Shown piece by piece: positions 21,836 through 34,244 of a stretch of DNA of 64,000 bases (position 1 is the first letter of the stretch; each line of letters opens with the position of its first letter). A program made the position numbers and the translations under genes. The stretch lies in NCBI GenBank assembly GCA_921293015.1, contig OV121081.1, forward strand, positions 72,557,022 to 72,621,021. Reading direction: 5' to 3'. A model generated the notes under the pieces. That model had not been told where the DNA came from. It saw only the letters and a program-made list of their open reading frames with translations, and did no database searches. Source of the stretch: Phorcus lineatus. Lineage: Eukaryota > Mollusca > Gastropoda > Trochida > Trochidae.

Positions 21836-23426
21836 ATACACATGTTACTGTTCTTTTCGTAGGAGAAACCTTGTAAAACAGGACACAAAACAAATTGAAC
21901 TAAGGAGGTTGACAAGCATCTCAAGAAAGAGTAATTTTTTACAACCGTAAAAATTTTAATGTCCTCCATACAATAATTTAGAAGTTATGATCGAATCTAT
22001 TATCGGCGCACATAAATCGTCTATCATATCACAAATGATTCATTTGTAAAACATAGCTGATTATGATATGGTTATGTAGAAACTATGTTTTTTCTTTGCT
22101 ATAATGATTAGTAGCAAAACAGAAATATTGAATTTTGGAAAGAAACGATGCATTTATTTTGACGTCCAAATGACGTCATTAGTTAAGAATTTCTACATCT
22201 ACTTGTCTACATGAAAGAATTTTGTATCGATAGCATTAACGCAGTAATATGTGAAATAAATAACAATCTTTGAAATGCTTTATTACTTTGATAACTCTTT
22301 GGTATTTAAGGAGACATTTTGAAACGATTTAAAGTTCAACTTAAAAATGTCTTCAATGTCAAAACACAAAAATCGCTTTGAAGTTTGTAAAGTACTTAAC
22401 TTCAAGTACTTTAGTAAATGCTTGTTTTTAATCATAAACAGTTATTTATGCTTTGACAACAAAGCAGTCTTTTGATGTATAGCAAGCGATAGTAATTGAT
22501 ATGAGTTGGTAGAAATTGTATACAAACATGTTTTGATGTTAAACAAAACTTCAATTTCTTTTCTTATGAGATTGTTATGTTGAATAATTCCATATTAACG
22601 TACTGAAGTGACATTAATTCTATAAATTGGTTATTTTATGGGCAGGAAAATGTCAACTGATAATATATTTAGTATAAGACACTATTTTTTGATGGATATG
22701 TAAATCTGTTCAAGAATTCCCGAAACAAATCTCCCTTGTGAATGTATTTAGTGGAAAGAATTGAGTTAATCCCAAGCCACATATTACCAATTATACAAGT
22801 CACCATCTACATTTAAAAGAGGTCGGTTTATAAGATTTCTTCCCGAGATGACAAAGAAATTGATCCCTGTACAATAACTTCTTTCCATTTGATACAACCT
22901 TTGAACAGAGACTTCCCAAGGCTTCTGCTTCTGGAGAAAGAGATGAAACATAGGATCTGTAGGGCATTAGTAGAGGCCACAGATTGATCAAATATAACGC
23001 GATTTCAACCTTCTAGGTACATGTGTTCTGAAAAAAAGATGAATAGGGTTTAGGTGCATGACCACCATGGTCCTTTATATGGGCTGCAGAGTCATCAAAT
23101 CCTAGATTATTCATTTGTTCGTTCCATAAGGTACCTGTACGCATAAGGGGAGTTCTCAAGAGCCGGTGGATCGTGTCGTGTTGTTCCTACATGCTAAAAG
23201 TATACAAGGAAAGTGTAGGGCAAGGAACTAAAACTAAGTTAACATTCGCTCAAAAAATTAGGCCCAACTCACCAAAAAGAAAATCCTACATCTTTTACAG
23301 GCTGTGTGGTATGCAAAATTGATTGACAACATTAACAGCATGTAAATGTTAAAAAGACTATATCTAACCTTTAGCTTTAATTTTCGACATAAACTTACAA
23401 GAACATTTCATTTTGAGCAAAACACA

Positions 23427-23665
23427 TTACTTTTTGATAGATTCATCATCCAATATCTTAAATATGTATCATCCTAGTGAAATAATCAAAATCTAATGCT
23501 TAACCATGAAAGAGATGTCAAAGTTCGAACTAAAAATGTGTAGAATTTCATCTGAACATTTACCAGTCTCATATTCGCCGTCTAAATTTTCTTGAAACGC
23601 GAAATTATGAAAAAGAAAAAAAGCAGTTACTTGTGTCACTGATTATCAATCAGTTTAATTATTTA
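23427..23665 (+). repeat. Segment Y, original location
   Basis: Source of the copy at 21503-21740. Its unit B counterpart is diverged. Confidence 0.85.
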
Positions 23666-24723
23666 CAGTAAACACAACAGTGTCATTTTCTAGCAGTAAT
23701 ATTCTTTTTACTGAAAACGATTCAAAATCCTGTAAATGGCCTGCGTTTGTATCTTTACATTATACAATAGCATGCAAAGAAAAGATCATTAGTTCTTCAC
23801 TAATGTAAATACAGTGTTTATACTTCTATTTACACATAAAGACATCTTTTTGGAATTTGTTACTTCACTTAAATGTCAAAATATTCTGAAAATTTGAGTT
23901 TGATAAATCTGATATGCGCATGTTTATGACACTGAAAAAGTGTAAAAAGTACAATGCGTAAATAAATATTCTCTTAGGTTTTTTAGGTTTACAAGACAAA
24001 AACAAAACAAACTCTTATCGAAATGAATTCTTACAATTTTATTCTAGCATCCTATCAAAAATAATGTATGATGGGGAATTTTCTTGTAATTCTCTCTTAG
24101 AAGAGATTAGTTTGACATACATGATGAAAGATTGACGTAAAAATTGTAATCGGATAATGCTTTAAAGTACTTCAATAAATTTTCCTTACTCTACAAAAAC
24201 ATTGTACTCAAAGCATTAGTGGCCTATTATTAGGTAAAACAAAAAGCTCTCCTCATTCTTTAGCAAAACACATTTTCCGATCATTAAACGTTAAAAAGTA
24301 ATAGCTATGGCTTAAAGTGTAAGGGACAGATCGATTTGTCTTTGGTTTTCATATTCCCGTGGCTTGGAAATACCACTGCTAAACATCATGTACAAACATA
24401 TCTAAATATTCTTATTGAAAATGTTTAAACAGACACATGGTATGAAAACTTCTATTGAACGAGACACCATCGTCTCAATAGGTCTAATTATATTTGAGAA
24501 ATACTTTAATTAACTTTTGTGCCATTTTTAGACTTTATGTAAGTTTCCGATGATATCGGAACATTTATTTTTCTAACGACCGAATACATTAGCTGTAGAG
24601 AACTACTCGTATTAGTTGTTAGGGTCTGAGCTTCACGAAGGTCCACTGTTTTCTTGGCAGCGCTTATGAGCTAAAACGTAATGATCTTTTACCAATATGA
24701 TTTCAGAATCGATGCAGACTGAC

Positions 24724-25062
24724 CCATCCTGCTACATCAGCAAAAAAATCCGCTCTCGGTCCTTCCTAATATCCTGATTTCTTTCGGGTTTTATCCCTCG
24801 TATGGCTGGGTCAAGTTCACCTGTTATTATTTCAGCCAATGAAATGTTGTTATGCACGGAGCGTGAAGCTACTATGTTCAATCAATCAATCAATCAATGT
24901 TGAACCCAATGGACTTTCCATCCGGCTTATGCCGCTGTTGCCGAATGCGAGTCGTCTTATTGGCTGATTAGATAGCTAGCGATACAAGGCATTTGGCTTG
25001 AAAGAGATCAGGGTATTAAGAAGGAGCGAGAGTGGATTCATATACGCTGATTAAGCAGGATG
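24724..25062 (-). mobile_element. MITE family 1, full copy, reverse orientation, with empty site in unit B
   Basis: Ends are CATCCTGCTACATCAGC and GCTGATTAAGCAGGATG. The interior carries the family blocks in reverse order relative to the 10.6-kb copy, including TCCATCCGG, GAATGCGAGTCGTCT and GATAGCTAGCGATAC, plus a short CAAT repeat near 24879-24899. The 8 bases AGACTGAC flank both sides (24716-24723, 25063-25070). The unit B sequence at 46797-46804 reads AGACGGAC with no insertion. Confidence 0.9.
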
Positions 25063-26928
25063 AGACTGACTCTAAACAGAAATATGTGCAGATCCAATAA
25101 AATTACAGGAGGTAAGTTTGTTTCGAAACAATTTTTTTCATTCGAACGACTTTTCTAGGACGTACATCATGGAATGTGTAATTCCACTTAGAGAAACTCA
25201 CAAAACTTTTTTTTATTGAAGATGAACATCAACATGCAGTCAAGCACGAACAAGAACGTTTTCAACAAACAGATTTGATGTATTGATCGAAAGAAAGTTA
25301 TTATAGACATTTTGATGATATTTTTGCGGCATATATGTAATTCGATTCTTAAAACAGGGTGATGAAATGTTCTTTCCTCTACTTATTTATAGTTTTTATA
25401 TGACAGAATCATGGCTCATCTTGAAGCGGTTTATAGATGTATTGATTTTCTAAAGACCTTATTGGCAATTTCGTGAATATGTTCAGATCTTAATACAAAC
25501 GCTCGATGGTTGTGATTTGGAATGCAAAGTACCGATACTTAACAATATAGTTTCTAAATTGTTATTTCCCTATATCAAGTTAATTATTGCTTTCAAAATT
25601 GAATCGCAATTATCTTAATGTTTGACTGAGGAGGATTTGGTATCAGTTATAGATTACACAATGTAAAGTGTGGCATATTTGAAAATTTTAAAATCTTATG
25701 ATAAACAAACTGAGATATGTAAATACTTGCAAGTATTTGAAATGTTACCACGTTGATTTTTGTCTTTGACAACAAAAGATGCAGAAGTCTATAACATCGG
25801 TTTTTTTTCAAGAAAAACGAGTGAATATTAACACTTTGAATATAACTCGATGAATACATATTTTTTTTATTGTTTAGTAAGATATCATTGTTACAGAAAG
25901 GAAAACCACGAATGAACCAGTTTATAAAACCGTACATCTTAAATTAGATTTGATCGGCATGCAGAAAGGTGACTAATTATGGAATTAATGATATTATTAC
26001 ATATTTAAGCTTAATGCATAATATCATAATTAAATGTAAAGAATTGAAGTGCATTTGTTTGATAAAGATGAATCGTACTTAGTTACTTATAAAGATACCT
26101 AGCTTTGGTTTAAAAACTTCAAACTACTTCATTTTTTAAAACTGTAATATCACAATTTAATGAAAATAGATTGTTTATACAGTGAATACATACACACATG
26201 TAATATAATGCATTAACGTCATGAGCCAAATGTGTATGATATACAAGCAAGTTTTTAATATCAAGGAGAATACGTGACTGCTATTATTTTATGGTTATCA
26301 ATTTGCAGCTTTAAAATAATCAGCATCTTTAGTTAGAATGGAAATTTGAAATTGAACAGTACCTAGAATAAGGAAGAAAATCTTTGATTATTGTTTGATA
26401 TTTGAGCATCCATTTAGAAGGCCTGTTCTTTAAGGCTTGAGTTTTAGTTAAGGATTTGAGTTTCTCACTAAAATATATTTTAGATGAATATTAAGCTCAA
26501 TGAACCCTTTTATATTTTTGATAAACAGAAGATAAATTGGCTTTGAAATGTGATCTGAAATATTCTGAGACTTTACCTAAAAAATGATTTCATATGTTTT
26601 ATAAAAAAGTCAAGGTAATGTAAGCAGATTTCACAACGTTGCATTATGTTCAAATCCATTTGCGCAAAAATAACAATTAGGTTTTGAAAATGACCTAAAA
26701 TGTATGTAAATGTTGACTGCCATATTGATAATTTATTGACATATTTTCTATCGATTTTGGAACATCACCGACTTATCATTGTCCATAGTTAGGTTGCGTG
26801 TGAAGAAACTGCCAAAGACTCGGAGTACCAGTGTCCACACAACACAATTGTAGCATGATTATTTTCTAATTAAAGCAAGTCAATGTCTCGTTGATGGATA
26901 AGTAAGGAAGTCACAGCGTGAATCACAG

Positions 26929-27080
26929 TTATGACCGCCAAGTCTTTTCTAAGAGTATTTGGCAAAATTGCCATTTGCTTTCATTACTCAGCCAAACCAC
27001 TTTATCTGCAGACATTGTTAGGTTGTTTAAAATTCCAATGATACCATGAATGACACCGAGTTTAAGATCGCTGAAACAAT
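26929..27080 (-). pseudogene. Minus-strand exon-like segment 'SADK', unit A
   Basis: The minus frame (open at 26929-27312) ends with FSDLKLGVIHGIIGILNN, LTMSADKVVWL, NESKWQFCQILLEK and a stop. The unit B counterpart (50536-50690, minus) ends SLRDLPFGVLYSLIG, IALSADKAATLINERKWQV, SLEKSRQIR and a stop. The blocks DLxxGV, IG, SADK, NExKWQ and LEK line up without gaps beyond a codon or two, and both frames are open to a stop at nearly the same place. Upstream of this stretch the two copies no longer share an open frame. I infer a 3' coding exon on the opposite strand to the other exon-like pieces. Product unknown. Confidence 0.4.
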
Positions 27081-29844
27081 GTTTTATTAAAGTGTTTTGT
27101 ATTTTATCGATCAAAACTAAAAAATTCGTCATTGAATCGTTATTGCACTGTTTGATTTGTTCATGGCCAAAGATGCCAGCTTTGGTGCCACAAGATTTTG
27201 CACAACCCATAAAACGAACTACATTTGACACTAATGATGCTTTTAAATTCCGACAGATATTCATAAAAATTATTTTAAGCACATTGCCCTTATGATGTAT
27301 CAAAATTAACACATTCGTTTACTGTAGATTCGAATCATCATTATTTACCAAAAGTAAAAAAAAATGCGTAAAGAATTGGTGCAGTTTATGCATTTATCTT
27401 AAGACGCTCATAAAAAACTCTAAAAACATTATCAATGAGAGAGAACACGTACATTGATGCCTACTGCCATACACTCGAGCATGTTTTTTCTAAAAATTCA
27501 TCAATTTAGATAATCATGTAAAGTGATTCATCTACCTAATAGATGGATCCATCGTATTAAGTAAAAAAACATGGCAGTGTTACATTACAGTAGATTATTA
27601 ACAACTTTTTGTTATAAACGTCTCTGCGTTTCTTTAGGAAAATATGCCATTCAGCTCCCTGTTCTTGAGATCTTCCATGTATTTCATGACATGGTTTTGC
27701 TGATATAAAAAAACATATTTGATATTCTTTCGAAACATCTAACTTACATATCCGAGAATTGCAAAAAGGGATAAGTACAATGCACTTCTTGCAATGAAGA
27801 AAACCCCCAAAAACATTCGCAAATGTGTTCAGAAGCCGTTTCATGCATTATCAATCCCTAACTGCCCTTCTACCTATTTTTCATTAATTTCTTCAACTAC
27901 GCGTGACCAATGGACCGGTTTTCGATCACTAACGCAACTTTAAACTTAAACGATTACAAATCAGTTGAGAACGCTTTCATCATCCAATAACAAATATCAC
28001 TAATGCATTATTAGAATTATATTTTTTTATAGTGTAAAGAAAATCAAATCATGTATTTTAAACATTATCCGATTACATTTTCACTAGCTTTTTACGATTC
28101 ATTTCAAACTAAGCTCTACTTCAGAAGAATTAGAATTAAAAAAAACATGATTTGCATTGTGTTGATCAGAGAATACTTTTACATTGAGACAAAATAATTT
28201 GAAAGGGGTATAAAGAACATGATGAATAACAATGAAAGGGAATGCTATATTCAATTACATTACATAAACAGATTTTTCACTTTTGCTACATATACTGCAG
28301 ACTGTTCAACATTTTCAACTGATCTGAAGGATCACTTTAAAGCAACCTAAAGGTGACATATTTCTCCTATCCCATCTTGAACAATCAATATGTTTGGATT
28401 TTTTATGCAACAATACACCATTTAAAAAATGTAACTTCATTAAAAAGAAGTTTTTATTTTGTTCAGCATTTCAAAATTTGGACAAATGCGATGAACAAAA
28501 GATGCGATAATCAGGTTTATCAAACTCTAAGTTATCATAAATTGAAGATTTGATTATAGTAACATATACAAAAGACGATATCTTAGCATGTTAATATCAC
28601 GAAAGACAACAAACTTTATCTTTACATTTATACATAACTAATTTATATTTTTTTGTATACTACATTAGTTCTGTTCTGAAGCAAATGTATCACCTCGTAG
28701 CACGTTTGAAGCGCTTTCAGTGAAACTTAACAATTAATGTCAAATAACGGATTTTGTGTGTGTTGTAAATCATGTCTATGATAAAATTAAAAAACGGTTT
28801 CTTCTTTAGAAAATTTGAAATCATATAATTTCATTTAAGACCTCTAAATGTTGATAAGAAGAAAAGAAACGTTACTAATATTTTTCCAATGTTAACATAT
28901 TTCCATCAGAATATATAGTATCTTCAGACACGGTATGGATATGAGGAAGTGTCCTACAAGTTTGAAATTAAACGTCCAGTAGAGCCAGATGGACAGATGA
29001 TATAATATCCCATCTCGAAATACAGGGTAACCATTGTAAATATGTCCTTTTTACTGACTCTGAAACATTTGGTGTTCATTTGTGATGTTGCAAACAACAG
29101 CTTACACATAAGATAAATTTTAGATGAGATAAGATGAAGTAAGATGAATTGTACTCTGATCTGAATAGTTCAAAGGACTAATTTTGAAATGGAAATACAG
29201 GAAATTGATTCAAACTAAAATTTGTAAATTCTTATGGATTCCATTTCAACACATGGACGTGGCAAAAGTATGTTCACTGATTCAACGCCTGATGACACTT
29301 TAAAGTGTTAATTGTGGGTCAAAATGCCTTAATTATTTCATATAGGTTTTAATAGATACCTTCTGCATTCATGTTTTTTTGCGTTTTGCAAAAATTGTGA
29401 GGACATATTGGTTTCATTGTAAAATATCAATGATAATCACTTCAATTCCATAAGATAAGAATAATTTTCTTTTTTCAAGCAAAATACGTTTTTAGCATCT
29501 CTTTTTTGCTTACATTTTCCACTAACAGAATTGAAAAAAAAGGATGTAAAAAAATTCTTGAATTCGTATTTTGTCTTTTATCCCATACAATACAACTACT
29601 ACTACTACTAAAAAATATTAATTTTTACGTGCTATAAAATCATTTAGGCATTTCATCTGCCATTAAGTGTAAGTGTTCCTTTTTATATAGAATCCTTTAC
29701 TGATGAAACCATGTATTATGAAACATTACTTTTCTATCATTACAGATGCCATGTGTAGCAGGAAAAACAGACAAAACAAAATTATCTCATTTTGTTTAGT
29801 TTTACCTTAGATTATTCTTAAATATAACGTGTAAGAATTCTCTT

Positions 29845-29995
29845 TGTAAAATAACAAAGTTAATTTTTTGTCTTACATGTCGCTCAAGAATGGTCTTGTG
29901 AAAGAAACCTTGAAAATTGCATTCAAATTTGCACCAGCTGCTTTAGTGCATCGATTGGCTTAGTTCTTGTATATGTTTGCACGTGGCCATAAGAT
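29845..29995 (+). pseudogene. 'LNLI-HQVP' family fragment, copy 4 (broken)
   Basis: DNA homologous to copies 1 and 2: GTGTAAGAATTCTCTTTG, TTTTTTGTCTTACATGTCGC, GCACCAGCTGCTTTAGTGC, TATATGTTTGCACGTGGCC. No frame gives the full peptide. One frame keeps LIFCLTCRS before a stop. Confidence 0.3.
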
Positions 29996-30094
29996 CTTAA
30001 AACATCCATTGCCTGTGAATACAGCATAAATATCATTTGTTCATATTGCATCTATTACTGAAATAGCAAACTAATATGTTCTTTTGAAAATATA

Positions 30095-30120
30095 CACTTA
30101 GAAAAAAGTTAAGCACCCCC
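30095..30120 (+). repeat. Tc1 terminal inverted repeat, left
   Basis: CACTTAGAAAAAAGTTAAGC followed by ACCCCC. Pairs with 31674-31699. Confidence 0.95.
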
Positions 30121-30408
30121 TGCGTTTTTGGTCATCAAGGTGAGCATACATTCAAATTAACAGAATACGGAGACGCAAACATGAGAAATTCATTGTGGTT
30201 ATCAAAGAACAGATTCTTGGGCATGAAAGAAAAACAAAAAATTCCAATTGATAGTTCTGTTTATTGATCTTGTGGGCTAGAATAAAAAAGGGTGTTTTTC
30301 ATGAAAATTGAAACTGTGTCAAAGTATTGTGCTGGTGAGTCAACAGCTGAAGATTGGTTGATGAAGATTGTCCCATCGTTCCTACAGAATATCGGGAACA
30401 CTTTGCAG

Positions 30409-31430
30409 TTAGTACCGAGTATTTCCTCCATGTGCCCGGATGACGGCAGCTACTCTTCGTGGCATACCCCTCACAAGACGTTGAAACTGAACCAATGGTA
30501 ATCTCTGCCATTCTTCATGTAGTGCTGCTTCCAGTTCACGTGCATTCTGTACAGGGGGGTCACGCTGTTGCACACGACGACCAATGATATCCCAGATGTG
30601 CTCGATAGGGTTGAGATCTGGACTCATTGCTGGCCAATCACACCTCTCTACAGCATTTTGTTGGATGAATCGGTTCACTGCGATGGAACGATGGGGCCTG
30701 GCATTGTCATCCATGAAAACTGGCCTTGAGGCAAGAGTATGGTTGTCAAAATGAGGAACGACAATGGGTTGTAACACTTCTTGGATGTACCTTTCGCCTG
30801 TAAGGTTGGCCCGTATAGTCAGAAGATCCAACTTGCAGTTGTGTGAAAAGCAACCCCATACCATCACCGAGCCTCCACCGAAAGGAACATTAGGGAGGAT
30901 GTTCTTGGGAGCATAGGCTGTATTTCTACGCCTCCAAACTCTAATTCGGCCATCTTTGGGGTGTAGCATGAACCGACTCTCATCGGACCAATGGACCCTC
31001 CATGACCTCACATTCCAGTTTTTTCTCGCCTGGCACCACATCAATCGCCTTCGCTTATGCTCATTTGTTAACAGTGGACGCCTGATCACCCTCCTGGAAG
31101 TCAAACCTGCAGCTTTCAGACGGTTTCTCACAGTCTTAGTGCTCAATTGGCGATTTGGTAACCAGAGACCTTTCAGGACTCTACTTGTAACGAAGGGAAA
31201 ACGCCTTGTCAGTCGAATAAGAGCCCTATCTTCGCGATGGGATGTAACACGGGGCGTCCTGAACGTGGTCGGTCCTTGACTTGACGACTCATGTTATGTT
31301 TTCTGACCAGTCTGCTAATTACAATGTAATGATATCCTGTTCGTCTTCCAATTGCCTTGTAGGACATTCCTGCATCATGAAGACCAATAATTTGCCACCT
31401 TAACGCTTCTGGCAATCTCCTACGTACCAT
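30409..31430 (-). pseudogene. Tc1-family DD34E transposase, one frameshift
   Basis: The enzyme of this family binds the inverted repeats and cuts and rejoins the element at TA sites. Starting at MVRRRLPEALRW (31430) the first about 60 residues hold a helix-turn-helix (GMSYKAIGRRTGYHYIVISRL) and the GRPR-type linker (DRPRSGRP). A one-base deletion near 31250 shifts the frame. The second frame resumes before MSTKTVRNRLKAAG (31146) with the second DNA-binding subdomain and continues to a stop at 30409. Counted across the break the protein is about 340 residues, normal for Tc1. The catalytic triad is visible: HWSDESRF, FMDDNARPH and SPDLNPIE, with 34 residues between the second aspartate and the glutamate. 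An upstream in-frame start at 31469 would add 13 hydrophobic residues and is less likely. No other lesion is evident. It could not make a full protein without frameshifting. Confidence 0.93.
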
Positions 31431-31673
31431 TGCGACTGCTACTGACAGAAAAATCCCTGCAACAATCATTTAAATAGTGAATTTGTCCTGCATGAAGATA
31501 GTGAAGTTTGGAAAAATCATGGGTCTCGTCTTGCACATGCATCATGGCTGCGTGTGGATGCGCGAGTTTCAATAAAATTCAGTCCATGCATTGCAAATTG
31601 AATGTGGATTGATGTTAATGAATATAATTTTCATTGTTGTCGACCTAACATATATTTATACCTATTTTATTAT

Positions 31674-31699
31674 GGGGGTGCTTAACCTTTTTCTAAGTG
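31674..31699 (-). repeat. Tc1 terminal inverted repeat, right
   Basis: Reverse complement of 30095-30120 with one mismatch. Confidence 0.95.
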
Positions 31700-31923
31700 T
31701 ATATATAAATATATTTAGATTCGATTGTGTATTTCAACTTGACTTTTCAGGAAAAAGTAATAAGTATTGTTTGATATATATTTCATTTTCATTTTCGAGA
31801 AAGATGTTAGAAACTTGAAATAACACATAGATGACATCTAAACTGACTATAACTGAATAATTTCTTTCCTTTTTGTAAGGAAATGTAACAAACAAAACAT
31901 TAAGCCTTTATTCTATGAAAGCA

Positions 31924-32012
31924 ACACACACACACACTCACACACGCACACACACACATGCACGCGCACACACACACACACACTCACACACACCCACACA
32001 CCCCCACACACA
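31924..32012. repeat. (CA)n microsatellite, imperfect
   Basis: CA units with interspersed CT, CG and CC steps over about 90 bases. Confidence 0.95.
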
Positions 32013-32749
32013 AAGTTGTTCTGTTTTGTTTCCCTATGTTAATGTTCATGTTACACGTCAAACTAGATATATTTAGTTTAGATTAGATAATCTGCCTGCT
32101 AAATTCGCCTTTAACCAATAGTGAAAATGAACGATAGACAAATTAAATGTACAGCAGCGTGACCCTTGTAGTTGAAATACGCATAAGCATACACATACAT
32201 CATTGTTTCATGAATATTAACTTTGAAATGGTAACATATATGATTTGCGAGAAGATAGGCAACGATTACTGTAGGATTTAACCATGGAAAACTTACGAAT
32301 GGTCACTCATGAAGAGTGAGTGATTCAATATCACAAAAATAGTTTTACATTCTCTTTAAACATTTTTTCTTGATATACAAAACAAAATAGATTAAGCATA
32401 TTGAAATTTTTATGGATGATATTGTATCAATGTGTTAATTTGGGTTTTGGTAATGATGGTACGAAAACACATGATACAATTCAATACAAAAATGGTTTTC
32501 AGGCAAATCTGATTCGTTTACAATTAGATTTGTGACCTGGATTTTGCAAAACTCATATACAATACACTCAGGTTAAAGTCTGTGAGAAAAAAGTAAAAGA
32601 GTTAAAATTACTTTTTAAAATTGACCTTGACGAGTTTTGCAAAAGTATATATTTTCTGTATTTGACATATTTTGCATATTCTTCATATTTGGATACCATA
32701 TTTATCAGAATTTGTCACTGTACAATTAATATCCTTACATGATAATTAC

Positions 32750-32960
32750 ACAAATGTGGACAAATTTTGGCATGCAGCTTTAAGGACCAGCCTTTTGTGA
32801 GTTCCATGATTGTTATCCATTCTAAAATAGTCCTTCCTTTGTTGTTGTAACACTCTATCTAAAGTATATAAATCAGACATGTCAAGTTTCAAGCGTGATG
32901 ATTTTCTCATCAAATCTACTGTTATTGAATTTGGTCTGTAGTTTCCATCCGCTGTCAGTA
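32750..32960 (-). pseudogene. Exon-like minus-strand segment, unit B counterpart of 8187-8375
   Basis: The minus frame contains DMSDLYTLDRVLQQQRKDYF and continues to KRLVLK, with stops just upstream. It aligns with DTPDLFASEKVF of the 8.2-kb copy. See that entry for the caveats. Confidence 0.25.
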
Positions 32961-33998
32961 ACTTGTGTTGATGATAAATGAGACACTTGCTTTGATCATA
33001 TATTTGAAGCGAATTTCAGCTTCTACCTATCCAATATTGAAACTCAAGCTTTTATATTTTAAAGGATATATGTAGAATACGAAGAACTTAAAAGTCATGA
33101 GAAGGACTACTGATTCAAATGGCGCCCAGTTTTATGAAAGTGTCCCTATTTGGATTAAGATGAGGGCTTACTGAATCCAATGACAGCTATAACGAATTTT
33201 ATAACTTCAATCAATCTTCACAGACAGTTCCATTAATGTGAGGTTATGACATCAATGAAGAATCAAGTGTTATTAAGCCTGTTATTTAACTCTATAAATC
33301 ATGGACTTTGCATCATTACATCCAATAATTGGAAAGGGAATCATACATCAAAAGTGAAAAATGATCAAATGTGGTAGAGGTGAAATAAATCTCAGTGTCA
33401 TGCAGCAAGCCTGGCTTTCGCAAAGACAATTTTGATTAGGGAATTTGATATTGCAGATGTGTTAGTACTTCTTAGCAAAGTTAAAATTGTGTAACCAAAA
33501 CTCACCTTATATATCAATGGATTGTCATCAAAACGTATGAACGTCAAACGAGTCTTGCATTTACCGTTGTGGACTGTCAAACCACAGTCACATAAAAAAT
33601 CCCTCTACATTTCTTTCAATTACGAAGGTTAATCAGCAGAGTTTGTGATTGGATATATTCAATGATGATATTCCATAAAAACCGATCTGACAAACTTTCT
33701 GACAAAACTTCTATGAATGGTTCGTTGCTTTTCATTAGTCATTCCCTTAGATATTTTGTAATGCGTGACTGACTTCCGCATACTAAACGACTATGAGACG
33801 ATTTAATAAAAGTTAGTAAATTTCTTCTTTTTCAAGCTCTTAACTGTATTACATCAATTCAGACTGAATCGTTGTGTAACACGGTGCAACTTACTATCTT
33901 AACTGAAAGCTTGTATAACCAGAGAGGAAATTTAGTTCTCTTGCTCAAACTGTAACACGGAAATGGTAAATTCGATGCAGTTACATGTTTATGATAGC

Positions 33999-34008
33999 TA
34001 TATAAAAG
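33999..34008 (+). promoter_or_regulatory. Candidate TATA box, unit B
   Basis: TATATAAAAG, identical to 15771-15780 in unit A. Here it is followed by GTGAAAATTTTAGCTTTATA without the MITE that lies downstream in A, so this copy better represents the ancestral arrangement. Confidence 0.35.
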
Positions 34009-34044
34009 TGAAAATTTTAGCTTTATAGACTATACGGAAAAAAT

Positions 34045-34215
34045 ATTTTTCCGAGCGTAAACCATTTCATTACTGAACCGGATTATCCATGGTTAACGAT
34101 AAAGTGTCATCAAGACAAAACTGCATGCGACCATTTAAGTGTGAAAACATTTTAATCATTTGAGAAAAGAAAATAGGGATGTAAAGCTTAACCAAAGTTT
34201 GTACATTCGTGTAAG
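34045..34215 (+). repeat. Arm 1 of a local inverted duplication
   Basis: Corresponds to unit A 16240-16430 in direct orientation (GAGCGTAAACCATTTCATTA, TGTGAAAACATTTTAATCAT, AACCAAAGTTTGTACATTCG). The same sequence recurs inverted at 34620-34790. Confidence 0.75.
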
Positions 34216-34244
34216 TTATCCTTGTATCAACCAAAATAGCTTGT

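Larger units (their letters stand above)
13530..29450 (+). repeat. Unit A of an old tandem segmental duplication
   Basis: Anchors run in the same order as in unit B: 13590/29800, 14445/33160, 15771/33999, 16240/34045, 18590/36650, 19243/37021, 20210/38700, 20760/39110, 21360/39515, 21860/40130, 22250/40570, 23430/41430, 24110/42170, 24660/46735, 25930/49110, 26880/50460, 28090/53920, 28590/54270, 29330/55030. Matches are long but imperfect, with substitutions and small indels throughout, so the duplication is old. A-specific additions are the MITE at 24724-25062, the mariner piece at 18812-19215 and the local rearrangement at 21403-21836. Apart from the exon-like pieces listed separately, the unit holds no recognisable gene. 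Confidence 0.9.
30095..31699 (-). mobile_element. Tc1-like DNA transposon, nearly complete
   Basis: The element is 1605 bp between TA dinucleotides (30093-30094 and 31700-31701), the target site of the Tc1/mariner superfamily. Terminal inverted repeats run from CACTTAGAAAAAAGTTAAGC at the left to the reverse complement at the right with one mismatch in 26 bases (30095-30120, 31674-31699). It contains one transposase gene on the minus strand with a single frameshift. Unit A has no insertion at the equivalent place (near 13915), so it arrived after the A/B duplication. The intact ends and single lesion suggest it is the youngest large element in the window. Confidence 0.95.

Noticed and set aside
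31924-32012. Regular repeats that could suggest a CRISPR-like array
   Set aside because: It is a dinucleotide microsatellite. No spaced direct repeats exist and the sequence is animal DNA.
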